Origin: a bacterium
GTDB taxonomy: Bacteria; Patescibacteriota; Microgenomatia; UBA10105; UBA927
DNA: 46,266 nucleotides
Assembly (NCBI GenBank): GCA_021817785.1
Contig: JAKAFY010000013.1
Coordinates: 1-46,266, forward strand
Direction of reading: 5' to 3'
Below the pieces are notes generated by a model. The model had not been told where the DNA came from and did no database searches. It saw only the letters and a program-made list of their open reading frames with translations. The translations under genes were made by a program, and so were the position numbers. Shown in pieces: positions 1 through 7,913 of the stretch; position 1 is the stretch's first letter; each line of letters begins with the position of its first letter.

Positions 1-408
1 AACAAGATAGAGGTGTTTCAAATTTCGGATACGAGGTTTTCACTCTCTGTGACTACCTATTCCAAGGTATTCTCCTATCGGAAACACTCCCATATTACTT
101 GCCCCACAACCCCCAGATAAATCTGGGTTTAGACTTTTCCGTGTTCGCTCGCCGCTACTGACGGAATCTCATTCGATTTCTTTTCCTCACCCTACTTAGA
201 TGTTTCAGTTCAGGTGGTGCCCCTCATGCCGCTACCGTAATCTTTCGACTACATTTACGGCACAATAACCTAAAAAGGTTGGATTGCTCCATTCGGAAAC
301 CGCCGGATCGCGGGATATTGGCTCCTCCCCGGCGAATATCGTTGCCAATTACGTCCTTCCTCGGCACAACAGCCCAAGGCATCCATTATCGGCTTGTAGC
401 GTTGCGGA
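1..408 (-). rRNA. rrl: 23S ribosomal RNA, 5' end only (partial)
   Basis: The reverse complement reads as the start of a bacterial 23S rRNA. It contains GGATGCCTTGGGC, GAAGGACGT, the GGAATTT-type block around TTTCCGAATGG, CTGAAACATCTAAGTA and GAAAAGAAATC, followed by CAGTAGCGGCGAGCGAA, all in the order found in domain I. The 5' end is placed near 408 by alignment of GCTACAAGCC with the E. coli GCGACTAAGC segment, so it is good to about 10 bases. The rest of the gene lies beyond the left edge. No 16S gene precedes it; the only RNA gene upstream on this strand is tRNA-Ala. Confidence 0.95.
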
Positions 409-807
409 GAACAAAAGATTCATCTCGTAGAGATGACTTTTGTTTCCATTAAAACGAAATAGCCACGATAAGAGGTGTGCGCTCCGCGCACAGAAGTTTA
501 GTATGTTTCGTAAAGTTTCGTAGGTTTCGAAAAAAACGAATCCTACTAATCCTACGAAGCTACTAAGCTGCTCTGTGCGAAGCACACTAATTCCCCCTTA
601 CGCGGCAACTACCATACTACAAATAAAATTCTGTATAACAGGAATTGCACCTGCACTATACAGAAGTCATTAATATATTAAAGAGCAATTCGCGCTCTTG
701 TCGCGAGAACAGCTATATATAATAGATAGCTATTCCCGATACAAGAACCGTTGTGGCTTGCCACGCGTAGTCCCGCTTAGCTGTCTTCAGCGTAGTGGGA
801 CGAAGTG
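409..807 (-). other. structured spacer between tRNA-Ala and 23S rRNA
   Basis: This stretch of about 400 bases has no convincing gene. On the minus strand it holds several hairpins. One lies at 409-458, directly before the 23S 5' end, with arms around CAAAAGTCATCTC and GAGATGAATCTTTTG. Another at 519-545 has GTAGG/CCTAC and TTCG/CGAA arms. One at 629-665 has perfect 9-base arms (TTCTGTATA/TATACAGAA) with a second inner stem, and one at 768-801 has 14-base arms with one small internal loop. They probably serve processing of the rRNA precursor; that role is inferred. Confidence 0.55.
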
Positions 808-880
808 TGGACCCGGGCGGAGTCGGACCGCCTACCTCTTCATTGCAAATGAAGCGTTCAACCAGGTAAACTTCGGGCCC
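808..880 (-). tRNA. tRNA-Ala (anticodon UGC)
   Basis: The 73-base sequence folds as a full cloverleaf. The acceptor stem is GGGCCCG with CGGGTCC (one G-T pair). The anticodon stem is CTTCA/TGAAG around the loop TTTGCAA, giving anticodon TGC. The T arm is GGCGG TCCGACT CCGCC. The discriminator base is A and the 3' CCA is not encoded, so it must be added by a CCA-adding enzyme. The gene sits upstream of 23S in the same direction, where the usual 16S-Ile-Ala-23S order would place it, but without 16S. Confidence 0.93.
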
Positions 881-1005
881 GATTTGTATCCGTATCCCCA
901 CAAATTGGTAAATGTGCAAATATCCCCCTTCGTCCCGCTTCGCGGAACTTCGGAGGGATTGTGATTCGTACGCTTTTTCTCTTAGAATCGAAAAATCTAC
1001 GACTC

Positions 1006-1032
1006 ACAAAAAATCCCGCCTTGATGCGGGAT
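1006..1032 (-). terminator. intrinsic terminator
   Basis: On the minus strand ATCCCGC and GCGGGAT form a perfect 7-base-pair stem with the 6-base loop ATCAAG, followed directly by a run of T. It separates transcripts coming from 1224 upward from the tRNA-Ala/23S unit. Confidence 0.8.
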
Positions 1033-1200
1033 GGAGACCTACCTCTTTATAAGAAGTGTTACGTCACACGCAAACGTCGCCAAACGGCAAATGTTTTGTA
1101 TGATGTGTTGATTCTCATGAAAAAAGAAAGTCTTTGCCTCCGCATTCCGAGTCACCATTGGTATAGGTGAACAAAGGCAGACGATATTGTAACGCAGATT
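1006..1200 (-). ncRNA. possible structured small RNA with its own terminator
   Basis: Between the last gene of the large cluster and tRNA-Ala there is no reading frame of note. On the minus strand a TAGAAT box (about 1196-1201) is followed by a segment with nested pairing (GTCT...AGAC, GCC...GGC, TCACC...GGTGA) at about 1122-1177. The stretch ends in a strong intrinsic terminator at 1006-1032. This would give an RNA of about 185 bases. It does not match the parts of tmRNA, RNase P or SRP RNA that I know. It could equally be just the 3' trailer of the operon ending at 1224. Confidence 0.3.
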
Positions 1201-1223
1201 ATTCTATCACGCAAGCGGGGAAA

Positions 1224-2426
1224 TTAAACAGCGGGAACATCCTTTCCCTTGATCCCCCCGATTCGCTGGACAAGCCACTTTCCGCCATCCCATGTTTTGT
1301 TCGTAAGCCAGTGTGACGGCGTGTAATTCGTTTTATTATCAACATCTCTCATGTAGCCAATAGCTGCACCGATGCCGGCATACGCGCCCTTGAGATTTCC
1401 TTTTGTATACTCATTATATGACTGGAAATTCGACCATCGTGTCCATACCTGCTCAAATAATGCGCCGAAAACAGGAACTTGATACGCGATCCGGAACAGG
1501 CTTTCAATCGTCGGCCCGTTTAGAAAGTCTTCGGCTACATCCTTAAATGCTGCCGTCAATAAATCATTGAGCTTATCCGACGCTTCACTGGTAAACCATC
1601 CCTTTTCACCGGTAAGGTGCCTCTGTATTGTGTTGCCAAAGGCTGTGACATTTTTGTCATTCATCACCTCGGTCATTCTCCAAAAAAGCTTCACGCCTCC
1701 GATTTGTCCGGTCAATGCGTTGATACTCTCCTGTAATTTTGGTGGTATCTGTATTTTCTCAATCAATTCCTCCACTTCTTTAGGGATCTTCTCATCCGCA
1801 ACTGTTTCCATTTTTTGGCTTGCAACTGCTTGAGCCAAAATTCCTTCTTTTTGGCTTTGTTTATCTACTTTAGCCGCATCCTGAGCTTTCGAGAGATCTT
1901 TTCTCAAATGATCGACGGTTGCTTTTTCAAGAAGATTGGGCGGGAGACTCGTCACGATATCTAGGGCTATATTCGGCACCATATTCCCAACCATGACCAC
2001 CGCACGCGTTGCGCGCGTTTTCATGTCCCCTATTTCCACACCACCACGGAAATCTTTATCAATCGCCATGACATGATCACCTGCGTGTTTTATAAACGCA
2101 ACTGGGTTGGTAAATTCTTCTTTTATGGCGACTTTCCATGCATCAAATTTTATCGGTCCACGTTTCACTTTATATGGAGATTTATCGCCGGTTTGATACA
2201 TTTCCCGGAAAAATTTTTGCCACTCGGTGGGCTCCGGTTCTGGAGGCTTCTTCAAAATTGCCACAGCTTCGTCAATCCGGTCCCAATTCAATCCGTCTGG
2301 CCGCTCGGCTTTCAACCGCTCAATAAACGCTTCGGGAAGCACGAAAGCGTTATCTGCCGGTCTGACCGGCTCAACGGGAGGCGCATAGGTAGGAGCTTCT
2401 ACATTCATATACAAAAGATCTGCCAA
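1224..2426 (-). CDS. cluster protein L1: uncharacterised Gly/Ala-rich protein
   Basis: I do not recognise this 400-aa protein. The N-terminus is proline-rich and acidic. Weakly hydrophobic stretches occur near residues 140-165 (VVMVGNMVPNIALDIV) and toward the C-terminus (LFRIAYQVPVFGALFEQV, then GAYAGIGAAIGYM), separated by a charged, probably helical, middle. No classical membrane helix is clear. The frame can start at TTG 2426, which sits 5 bases after a CATAAT box, or at ATG 2408; I kept the longer form. It is the last gene of the cluster before the terminator at 1006. The C-terminal R-x4-V-P pattern recurs in the 296-aa gene at 5324. Confidence 0.7.
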   Translation of the reverse strand: MADLLYMNVEAPTYAPPVEPVRPADNAFVLPEAFIERLKAERPDGLNWDRIDEAVAILKKPPEPEPTEWQKFFREMYQTGDKSPYKVKRGPIKFDAWKVAIKEEFTNPVAFIKHAGDHVMAIDKDFRGGVEIGDMKTRATRAVVMVGNMVPNIALDIVTSLPPNLLEKATVDHLRKDLSKAQDAAKVDKQSQKEGILAQAVASQKMETVADEKIPKEVEELIEKIQIPPKLQESINALTGQIGGVKLFWRMTEVMNDKNVTAFGNTIQRHLTGEKGWFTSEASDKLNDLLTAAFKDVAEDFLNGPTIESLFRIAYQVPVFGALFEQVWTRWSNFQSYNEYTKGNLKGAYAGIGAAIGYMRDVDNKTNYTPSHWLTNKTWDGGKWLVQRIGGIKGKDVPAV

Positions 2427-2476
2427 GGGGCATTATGTGAAGTATAACACAAAAATAGGCCTATAACAAGGGGGTG

Positions 2477-3361
2477 CTATGCCGTTTTTGAGGCTATTTC
2501 TGCAGTTGCTTGATCAGTCGCCTTTATTCTTGTGTTCATAACATGATACCCGAGTAGGAACTTATTGAATCCAACGTTGATAAATCCGGCGATAGCATTG
2601 TGCTCCAGGAGATGATCCATACCGTACTTTATCGGTCTTACAATGCTTCTAACAAGTGGTATGTCAGACATAATACGAAGCCCAGCTTCCGTATTGCCTG
2701 GATTGAGAAAATTGGCGCTTTTCTCTGCAAGCATCACACCCATAAATTTCTTAGGGGTACCATCTTCATTCAAAAATCCTATCCACTTGTCGTTAAAAAA
2801 CACCTGCATAATCGCATTAGCGTAGCCTGATATGTTCTCAGCAAATGCTTTCACATAGGTATGTTTATATTTATCCTCTGCATACTCATCTATCATAGAT
2901 TTCGGAGTATCTTCAAACACTTCTCCTTGATTAAATCCCATTACTATGTCTAGCGCTTTTTGTCCCACAATGGTGGCTACCCGATCGGAAAGCTCTTCTT
3001 CTGCAAAATCCAATCCGCTGCGTACTGCTTCTCGGGTGCGTATTGTATCGCGAATAATCTGAATCTGCATTTCATCGGCTATGCGCTGCATTTCTTTCTC
3101 CTGTGCTTTTGAGGCCGGCACAGAGGCTTTAATATGTTCGTTGCGTTCGTGAACTGCTTCTTTAAGCTTTTCTTCAAGTTGCTTCGATTTTCCGTTCAGC
3201 ATCCACCCGCTTACAGTTCGGTAAAGCTTACTTTCTAACAAATCCCAACCGGTATAAACAGCACCAATAATCGCATTGGTCAAAATGCGTTCTCCGGCAG
3301 AAGTACCCTCACCAGTTATTGTGGATTCCACACGATGTGATACCGAGCTTTCACTATTCAT
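2477..3361 (-). CDS. cluster protein L2: uncharacterised helical protein
   Basis: This is a protein of 294 aa from ATG 3361; a longer GTG start at 3382 is possible but its extension contains the TATACT box. It has no recognised family. An N-terminal segment (ILTNAIIGAVYTGWDLLESKLY) is moderately hydrophobic. A long charged region of coiled-coil character follows (about residues 45-110). The C-terminal third has R-x4-I-P (LRIMSDIPLVRSIV) and a glycine-containing hydrophobic end (IAGFINVGFNKFLLGYHVM). It lies between the small gene at 3410 and L1, on the same strand, with about 50 bases on either side. Confidence 0.7.
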   Translation of the reverse strand: MNSESSVSHRVESTITGEGTSAGERILTNAIIGAVYTGWDLLESKLYRTVSGWMLNGKSKQLEEKLKEAVHERNEHIKASVPASKAQEKEMQRIADEMQIQIIRDTIRTREAVRSGLDFAEEELSDRVATIVGQKALDIVMGFNQGEVFEDTPKSMIDEYAEDKYKHTYVKAFAENISGYANAIMQVFFNDKWIGFLNEDGTPKKFMGVMLAEKSANFLNPGNTEAGLRIMSDIPLVRSIVRPIKYGMDHLLEHNAIAGFINVGFNKFLLGYHVMNTRIKATDQATAEIASKTA

Positions 3362-3409
3362 AGTAAATCGGGAGTATAGCACAAAAAGTGTCCTATAGCA
3401 AGCAAAGAC

Positions 3410-3694
3410 TTATGGGGATAAAAATGCAAGTCCGAGCTTAATTTCTTCTATTGCATCTTGATTCAATACTTTTTCTTCTTCACTCATATCTTTTACTACG
3501 TGACCAAGTAGCGATTGTATTTGTGCACTGTGCTTGGCCACAGCCGTGGCGTAGGCGGCATCAAACGCATCTATTCCCTCCTCCAGCTTCTGCTTGTCTT
3601 CCGCGCTAGCCTCGTTTACTGCCACCAAAAGATCCACCTTTTGGGCGTCAGAAAACAGCTTGGTTGCCTGTATTTTTTTACATAAGTTTTGCAC
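3410..3694 (-). CDS. cluster small helical protein S1
   Basis: A 94-aa acidic, all-helical protein. It begins at GTG 3694, because a good Shine-Dalgarno (GAGGAGG) lies 7 bases before it, inside the end of the upstream gene; the two frames overlap by 17 bases. The N-terminus (IQATKLFSDAQKVDLL) fits the pattern shared by the other small cluster proteins: a helix, a small residue, then L/F-S-x3-K-x2-L. The overlap suggests coupled translation and a partner role for the 422-aa protein before it. Function unknown. Confidence 0.72.
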   Translation of the reverse strand: MQNLCKKIQATKLFSDAQKVDLLVAVNEASAEDKQKLEEGIDAFDAAYATAVAKHSAQIQSLLGHVVKDMSEEEKVLNQDAIEEIKLGLAFLSP

Positions 3695-4946
3695 GTTCTT
3701 CCTCCTCTTGCTGTTTACTTTGACTATTCCACTGGGATTTTCCGTAATACACTTTTTCCCTATTATAGGGTGGTTTATTCCCGTATTCCCGTCGTTCTCC
3801 CCGTGGCTGCCACTTATCTTTTTTCGGCATCTCCACTTTTTTACCTACCAGCCCACCTTTCTCTTTACGCACTTTCTGTACTTCTTTTATATTCTTAAAA
3901 AGCGTCGCCACTCCATCTATCATCATGCTTATTCCGAGATCAACGGGAGGATTAGAATATCTGAGCATTTTCTTTAATGTTGATTCTACTGGTTCTAAAT
4001 TAACTCCTAATTCGCTCCGATCATTATGTATTACTGTGGGTACGGGTGTTATTGTCGGCGAAAGAATACCATTCATTTCACTTTCAATAAGCTTAATTTG
4101 TGTAAGTAAAGACTTATATTCAGATGATGGCTCAACCATGTTGGTGGATTTCTTTATTTTTTCATCAAGATACGTTTTCTTACTAGTTAATTCGTTCCTT
4201 CGTTTGATTAGCGCCATCATATCGTTCGCATATTTTTCCCTCTCCTCCTTATTGAGGGCAACTTTGGTTGACGCTTCTTCAAATGCTTTTTGTGCCTCGT
4301 GTAGTTGTGCAGCTTGTCTATCTTCATGCGCTGCCTGTGTTCTGATTTGCGTATCCAGCCCCGGGGTCCCCCATGCGTTAGCAGCATCTATCCCAAGAGA
4401 TGCGAGCAAATGTTCCGATTGAACAGGTCGGAGGGCGCGGCTCGAAAAAAATGCGGCACTATTATATGCCATCGCGATCGCTAAATCCTTTACTCCGTTT
4501 GTAATAAAACTATACATCCTCGGATCACTCGTTCGAAGTTTTTTTAATTGTTCTGTAGATTCTTTGCTCAATTTCAGATTGAACATACGTGGTACAAGTG
4601 GTTCGTCTCCTTTTAACACCGAGTCGAACAGCTCATTAAGGCCTGCTTCCATTCCAACGCCGATAGCCGTCGTCATACCGCCTTCAAGGGTATATTCAAA
4701 CGCGCCTTTTCCCTCAAATTTCTCTTTGGCCATCCGGTCTGCCGTCACGATGTCGCTCACCAGGTCGCCAATCGACGTTTTCAGTTTTTCGAGGACGTTT
4801 GTTTTCTTTTCAGTTTCCGGCGTGATTGATTCTTTCACCTTTGCTACCCATTCGTCACTTTTATCCAGATCAAATGGTTTTTCTGGCACAGTACCTGCCG
4901 GCTTTGGCTCCGGTATACGTGGCTTTAGTGTTTCGTTGGGTTGCAT
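3678..4946 (-). CDS. cluster protein L3 with central coiled coil and basic tail
   Basis: A 422-aa protein of no recognised family. The N-terminus is proline-rich. Weakly hydrophobic Gly/Ala stretches lie near residues 90-105 (TTAIGVGMEAGLNELF) and 145-175 (ITNGVKDLAIAMAYNSAAFF). Residues about 210-290 are highly charged and heptad-like, consistent with a coiled coil. The last 50 residues are rich in Lys, Arg, Tyr and Asn. A TATAAT box ends 6 bases before ATG 4946, suggesting a leaderless transcript. The end overlaps the small gene S1. Confidence 0.72.
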   Translation of the reverse strand: MQPNETLKPRIPEPKPAGTVPEKPFDLDKSDEWVAKVKESITPETEKKTNVLEKLKTSIGDLVSDIVTADRMAKEKFEGKGAFEYTLEGGMTTAIGVGMEAGLNELFDSVLKGDEPLVPRMFNLKLSKESTEQLKKLRTSDPRMYSFITNGVKDLAIAMAYNSAAFFSSRALRPVQSEHLLASLGIDAANAWGTPGLDTQIRTQAAHEDRQAAQLHEAQKAFEEASTKVALNKEEREKYANDMMALIKRRNELTSKKTYLDEKIKKSTNMVEPSSEYKSLLTQIKLIESEMNGILSPTITPVPTVIHNDRSELGVNLEPVESTLKKMLRYSNPPVDLGISMMIDGVATLFKNIKEVQKVRKEKGGLVGKKVEMPKKDKWQPRGERREYGNKPPYNREKVYYGKSQWNSQSKQQEEEERAKLM

Positions 4947-4958
4947 ATGGTTATTATA
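4947..4958 (-). promoter_or_regulatory. -10 box of a probable leaderless promoter
   Basis: TATAAT (4953-4958, minus strand) is followed by six bases and then ATG 4946. Transcription would begin at or beside the start codon. No clear -35 box is seen. Confidence 0.5.
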
Positions 4959-5013
4959 CGCTAGTGTCTGCAGTAAAAGCTAAGCTTTATTGGACCTATT
5001 CTGCAAAAAAAGC

Positions 5014-5319
5014 TTAGCTTTTATCATTGTGTTTCGGAAAAAAGCCTTCGATCTGTTTTCTTGCTTTTTCTGCTAGCTCTTTTTTCTTTTCTGGGGCTAT
5101 TCCCGCCTCGTTCAGACTAGTGATAAATTGTGTGTACAATATTTCAAGTTTATCGCGTAAATACGCTTCGCGTGCTTTTGAGTTGTTATCAAATGATTCG
5201 AGCAAAGAGGCCATCTTTTTTTGATATGCTTCCGGCAATGGCGGATCGGCAAGCAGGAGCTCTTTTTGCTCTTTTGATAGCGCACGACTTTTCTTTACTA
5301 AACCTAAAAAATTATTCAT
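5014..5319 (-). CDS. cluster small helical protein S2
   Basis: A 101-aa charged helical protein of unknown function. The N-terminus (LVKKSRALSKEQKELLL) has the S-x2-LS-x3-K-x2-L pattern of the other small cluster genes. The C-terminal half (PEKKKELAEKARKQIEGFF) is another amphipathic helix. It starts 4 bases after the stop of the 296-aa gene, so the two are almost certainly cotranscribed. No obvious Shine-Dalgarno is seen, which fits translational coupling. Confidence 0.7.
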   Translation of the reverse strand: MNNFLGLVKKSRALSKEQKELLLADPPLPEAYQKKMASLLESFDNNSKAREAYLRDKLEILYTQFITSLNEAGIAPEKKKELAEKARKQIEGFFPKHNDKS

Positions 5320-5323
5320 AAAC

Positions 5324-6214
5324 TCAATTCGATATTTCCCGCGGAAACTCTATATGTTCTACCGATGGAACGGCTTTTTGCGTCGGTACTGCCATCTTGG
5401 CAAAGATCATGTTAAATGCCAAATCGGTCCCCATAGGGATGATCCCCTCCCCTTTCATAATCTGCGCATTGGCTTTTCCATAAAATTCTTTGACGAATCC
5501 ACCTCCGGGGACAGATCCGGCAAATCGGAAAAATCCTTCAATAACCCCTGGATTCCAGGCAGATTTTTTTACGATATTCCAGGGGTCCATACGATCAAAG
5601 TTTGGCGATACGTTCATGATGGTGTTGCCGATTTTTCCAAGCATGCGCGATAGCGGGGAAACAAATCCGATATCTTCTCGATTAGCAATTTTTTTTGCTG
5701 TCCAGTCCGCAGTCTTTTCTATTCCGAAGTCCGTTAGATATTCCCACCCTGCATCCAACATCCTCGTATTTCCTGTTTTTTCATCAAACCAGGGATGCTT
5801 ATTATTCCGATATAACGAGTTTGCAAGCATTTCCGTACCAAAGTTTGCGGCAAATGATCCTGCCATGTAGGTTGCTGAGGTAAGCAATTTCCCCAATCGC
5901 TCCTGATGTTCTGGATTGGTGTGTTCCTTTTCCCAATCAATCCACCGTTTTATGAGAGTTTGCTTATCCTTCGCTCCCTCTTGTACTTCTTTTGGAACAA
6001 GCTCATTCGCTGTTACTTCTGCAATACCGCCATAGGTCGCCACCGCGTCCTGCACCTCTTGTACTGCAACTGGCGACGCTACATCAAACACACGTTGCAT
6101 ATACTCGTTAAATAGCGTGTCTGCCTTCTTCTCAAGACGCTTCGGAGCCTCGGATTTCCCCACATACACCCAGTCGGCCTTCCCTTTGAAATCTTTGACG
6201 ATGCTTTCTGCCAT
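5324..6214 (-). CDS. cluster protein L4: uncharacterised Gly/Ala-rich protein
   Basis: A 296-aa protein with no recognised family. The middle holds a mild hydrophobic stretch (LTSATYMAGSFAANFGTEMLANSLY, written in part) and the C-terminal third has FFRFAGSVPGGGFVKEFYG and PMGTDLAFNMIFAKM. This matches the layout of L1 (R-x4-V-P, then a glycine-rich segment ending in a hydrophobic helix), so the two are probably distant paralogues. An uncoupled low-complexity repeat (6246-6302) lies between it and the preceding small gene. No Shine-Dalgarno is evident. Confidence 0.7.
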   Translation of the reverse strand: MAESIVKDFKGKADWVYVGKSEAPKRLEKKADTLFNEYMQRVFDVASPVAVQEVQDAVATYGGIAEVTANELVPKEVQEGAKDKQTLIKRWIDWEKEHTNPEHQERLGKLLTSATYMAGSFAANFGTEMLANSLYRNNKHPWFDEKTGNTRMLDAGWEYLTDFGIEKTADWTAKKIANREDIGFVSPLSRMLGKIGNTIMNVSPNFDRMDPWNIVKKSAWNPGVIEGFFRFAGSVPGGGFVKEFYGKANAQIMKGEGIIPMGTDLAFNMIFAKMAVPTQKAVPSVEHIEFPREISN

Positions 6215-6245
6215 ATATTTGACGTGCGGGAATTGAGCTGCGAGT

Positions 6246-6302
6246 CTCGGGTAGAGAACCTCATTCCTCGCTCCTCGATGCTCGTTTCTCGTTTCTCGTA
6301 TT
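6246..6302. repeat. low-complexity CTCG(A/T)TGCTCGTTTCTCG-type repeat
   Basis: Short direct repeats of CTCG, TTTCTCG and CTCGATGCTCG fill the gap between two cluster genes. A similar CTCGACGCTCGACGCTC run is found inside copA (24141-24160), so this seems to be a dispersed repeat type. Confidence 0.5.
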
Positions 6303-6585
6303 ACGACGCTTTCCCCGTCCCTACATACACCGCTGTCGCACTCGGCGCTTTAATAGGCTCCCCCACGATCTGGGTAAGCACGCTCTCTACTCCCTTTTGA
6401 ATATCCTCCGGAAATTCCTCACGAATCTTTTCTTCGGTGGCCAGAAACTTCCCCAGCGCCTCAATTTGCTCTTCGGTAAGTAATGGAAACGCATCGATGA
6501 TATCGAGTTTCTGGCTGTATGACAGAAGCATGCTCGACTCGATAAGTGTCATAAGTGCGTCTTGTTTTTGTTTTAATGTATTCAT
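6301..6585 (-). CDS. cluster small helical protein S3
   Basis: A 94-aa helical protein of unknown function. The N-terminus (LMTLIESSMLLSYSQKLDII) and the segment TEEQIEALGKFLATEE follow the common small-protein pattern of the cluster. The C-terminus is Pro/Ala-rich and non-helical. It follows the 429-aa gene by 21 bases. The last codons run into the low-complexity repeat at 6246-6302. Confidence 0.68.
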   Translation of the reverse strand: MNTLKQKQDALMTLIESSMLLSYSQKLDIIDAFPLLTEEQIEALGKFLATEEKIREEFPEDIQKGVESVLTQIVGEPIKAPSATAVYVGTGKAS

Positions 6586-6606
6586 ATATGACCCAAGAGA
6601 TCTATC

Positions 6607-7896
6607 TTATGCCGCTGCCGGTGCCACCTGAGGTACAAACGTATCCGCCGCCTGCTTCCGTTCTGCCATATTCCGCATCCCCCGTTGTAGCGTGTACCCT
6701 AGCACATCCATCGCCATGTCTTTATACATCATAACCCGCTTAAATGAGTTAACCTCTAGTTGTATCGCCGCGGGTATCATGTCGATTCCCTGCATACCCA
6801 CCATCTCAAGGAGTCCGGTGGTTGTTGTAAGCCATACCGGCACATCCGGGGTCAAGTTCAACCATCGGTCAAAAAATAGTTTAAGTTTGGTATTCTTTGA
6901 TGCTGCCGCAGTTGTTTCGATTATACCTGGTGCCTTTTTCATGAATTGTGACTCAAGCCCTGCCCGAACGATGTTATGCCCCGCTGTCTTTTCTGCAATA
7001 ACCTTTGCAATCTCTGCGTCCCGGGTCGCTTTTACTACCTTTGCCGCTTCCGTTCCCGCATGAATCGCCTCCCTGTGTTGCAAGCGGCCAAACAAGTTAT
7101 ACCACGCGAGATCATGCTTTAAACCCGCCTCAGTAAGAGGCTTCATATAGGCGGTGGCTGATTCGGCAGCCTTACTTTTTTGTAAAGCTGCAATTGCATC
7201 TACCCCAGCTTTTTTAGTGAGATTTTCTGTCAACACCCTCGTCCCCTCTTTCATTGCGTTTTGCCCCTCACGAATTATCTTCAATTCAGCCGCTGTTTTT
7301 CCTGCCAGATATGCCGGTAGTGGTTGTAATGCATCGTGAACATGTGCTGTGGCATTTTTCAGAATTCCGACTTTCTTTCCGGCTGTTTCGGCACCAATCC
7401 GTGCAATTTCCACGGCACTTTTAGATCGGGAAATATTATATCCTAATCTTGCTTTCTTCCACGCGCGCTTTCCTCGTTCAATCGGTTCAACATGAAGTGT
7501 TTTTAGATTCACCATCCCATTCACTACGGCTGGATTCTCTTTTGTACCAATGCCAAATAGACCTGTCCCTAACCCTTTCCCCTCTCCAAGCACAGGAATT
7601 AGGCTTATGGCGAGCGACGCTCCCGCCTTCAAGTCATTAATCGCAAGATCCTTACTCTTTTGCTGATATGGTTTCACGGTCTCTTTGAGTCCCTCCCAAA
7701 ACCCCATTTCATCTATATTCCTCGTCACGACCGCTTTGGGATCCATCGCCTCCGCCATCATGCGCTCACGGAGCGCCAGAAGCTTCTCCTGCTGTTCTGG
7801 CGCAAGCTTTTGGAACTCCGGCATATCTTCCAGACGTTGGTGCGAAACTTCCTGTTCTGGCTCTGGCCCCTGAGGCATTTCACCGATCTCACTCAT
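6607..7896 (-). CDS. cluster protein L5: Ala-rich helical protein
   Basis: A 429-aa protein of unknown function. The N-terminus is acidic and proline-rich, followed by a hydrophobic glycine stretch near residues 90-115 (ASLAISLIPVLGEGKGLG). The long middle is alanine/lysine-rich helix; the C-terminal part (VPVWLTTTTGLLEMVGMQG) is moderately hydrophobic, ending in an Ala/Pro tail. The IPVLGEGK segment recalls pretoxin linkers of exported toxins, but there is no toxin domain after it. A TATACT box stands 6 bases before ATG 7896. It follows the ABC-domain gene by 18 bases. Confidence 0.72.
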   Translation of the reverse strand: MSEIGEMPQGPEPEQEVSHQRLEDMPEFQKLAPEQQEKLLALRERMMAEAMDPKAVVTRNIDEMGFWEGLKETVKPYQQKSKDLAINDLKAGASLAISLIPVLGEGKGLGTGLFGIGTKENPAVVNGMVNLKTLHVEPIERGKRAWKKARLGYNISRSKSAVEIARIGAETAGKKVGILKNATAHVHDALQPLPAYLAGKTAAELKIIREGQNAMKEGTRVLTENLTKKAGVDAIAALQKSKAAESATAYMKPLTEAGLKHDLAWYNLFGRLQHREAIHAGTEAAKVVKATRDAEIAKVIAEKTAGHNIVRAGLESQFMKKAPGIIETTAAASKNTKLKLFFDRWLNLTPDVPVWLTTTTGLLEMVGMQGIDMIPAAIQLEVNSFKRVMMYKDMAMDVLGYTLQRGMRNMAERKQAADTFVPQVAPAAA

Positions 7897-7908
7897 ATAT
7901 CCAGTATA
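7897..7908 (-). promoter_or_regulatory. -10 box of a probable leaderless promoter
   Basis: TATACT (7903-7908, minus strand) followed by six bases and ATG 7896. Confidence 0.5.
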
Positions 7909-7913
7909 GCAAA

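Noticed and set aside
1031-1062. tRNA-like anticodon arm (ACCTC TTTATAA GAAGT)
   Set aside because: No matching T arm or acceptor stem on either strand; the sequence beside it is the terminator.
881-1223. Search for a 16S rRNA 3' end
   Set aside because: No anti-Shine-Dalgarno or other 16S landmark is present, and the stretch is too short.
7540-7640. Pretoxin-like segment IPVLGEGKGLG suggesting a polymorphic toxin
   Set aside because: Only a few residues resemble it and no toxin domain or immunity gene follows.
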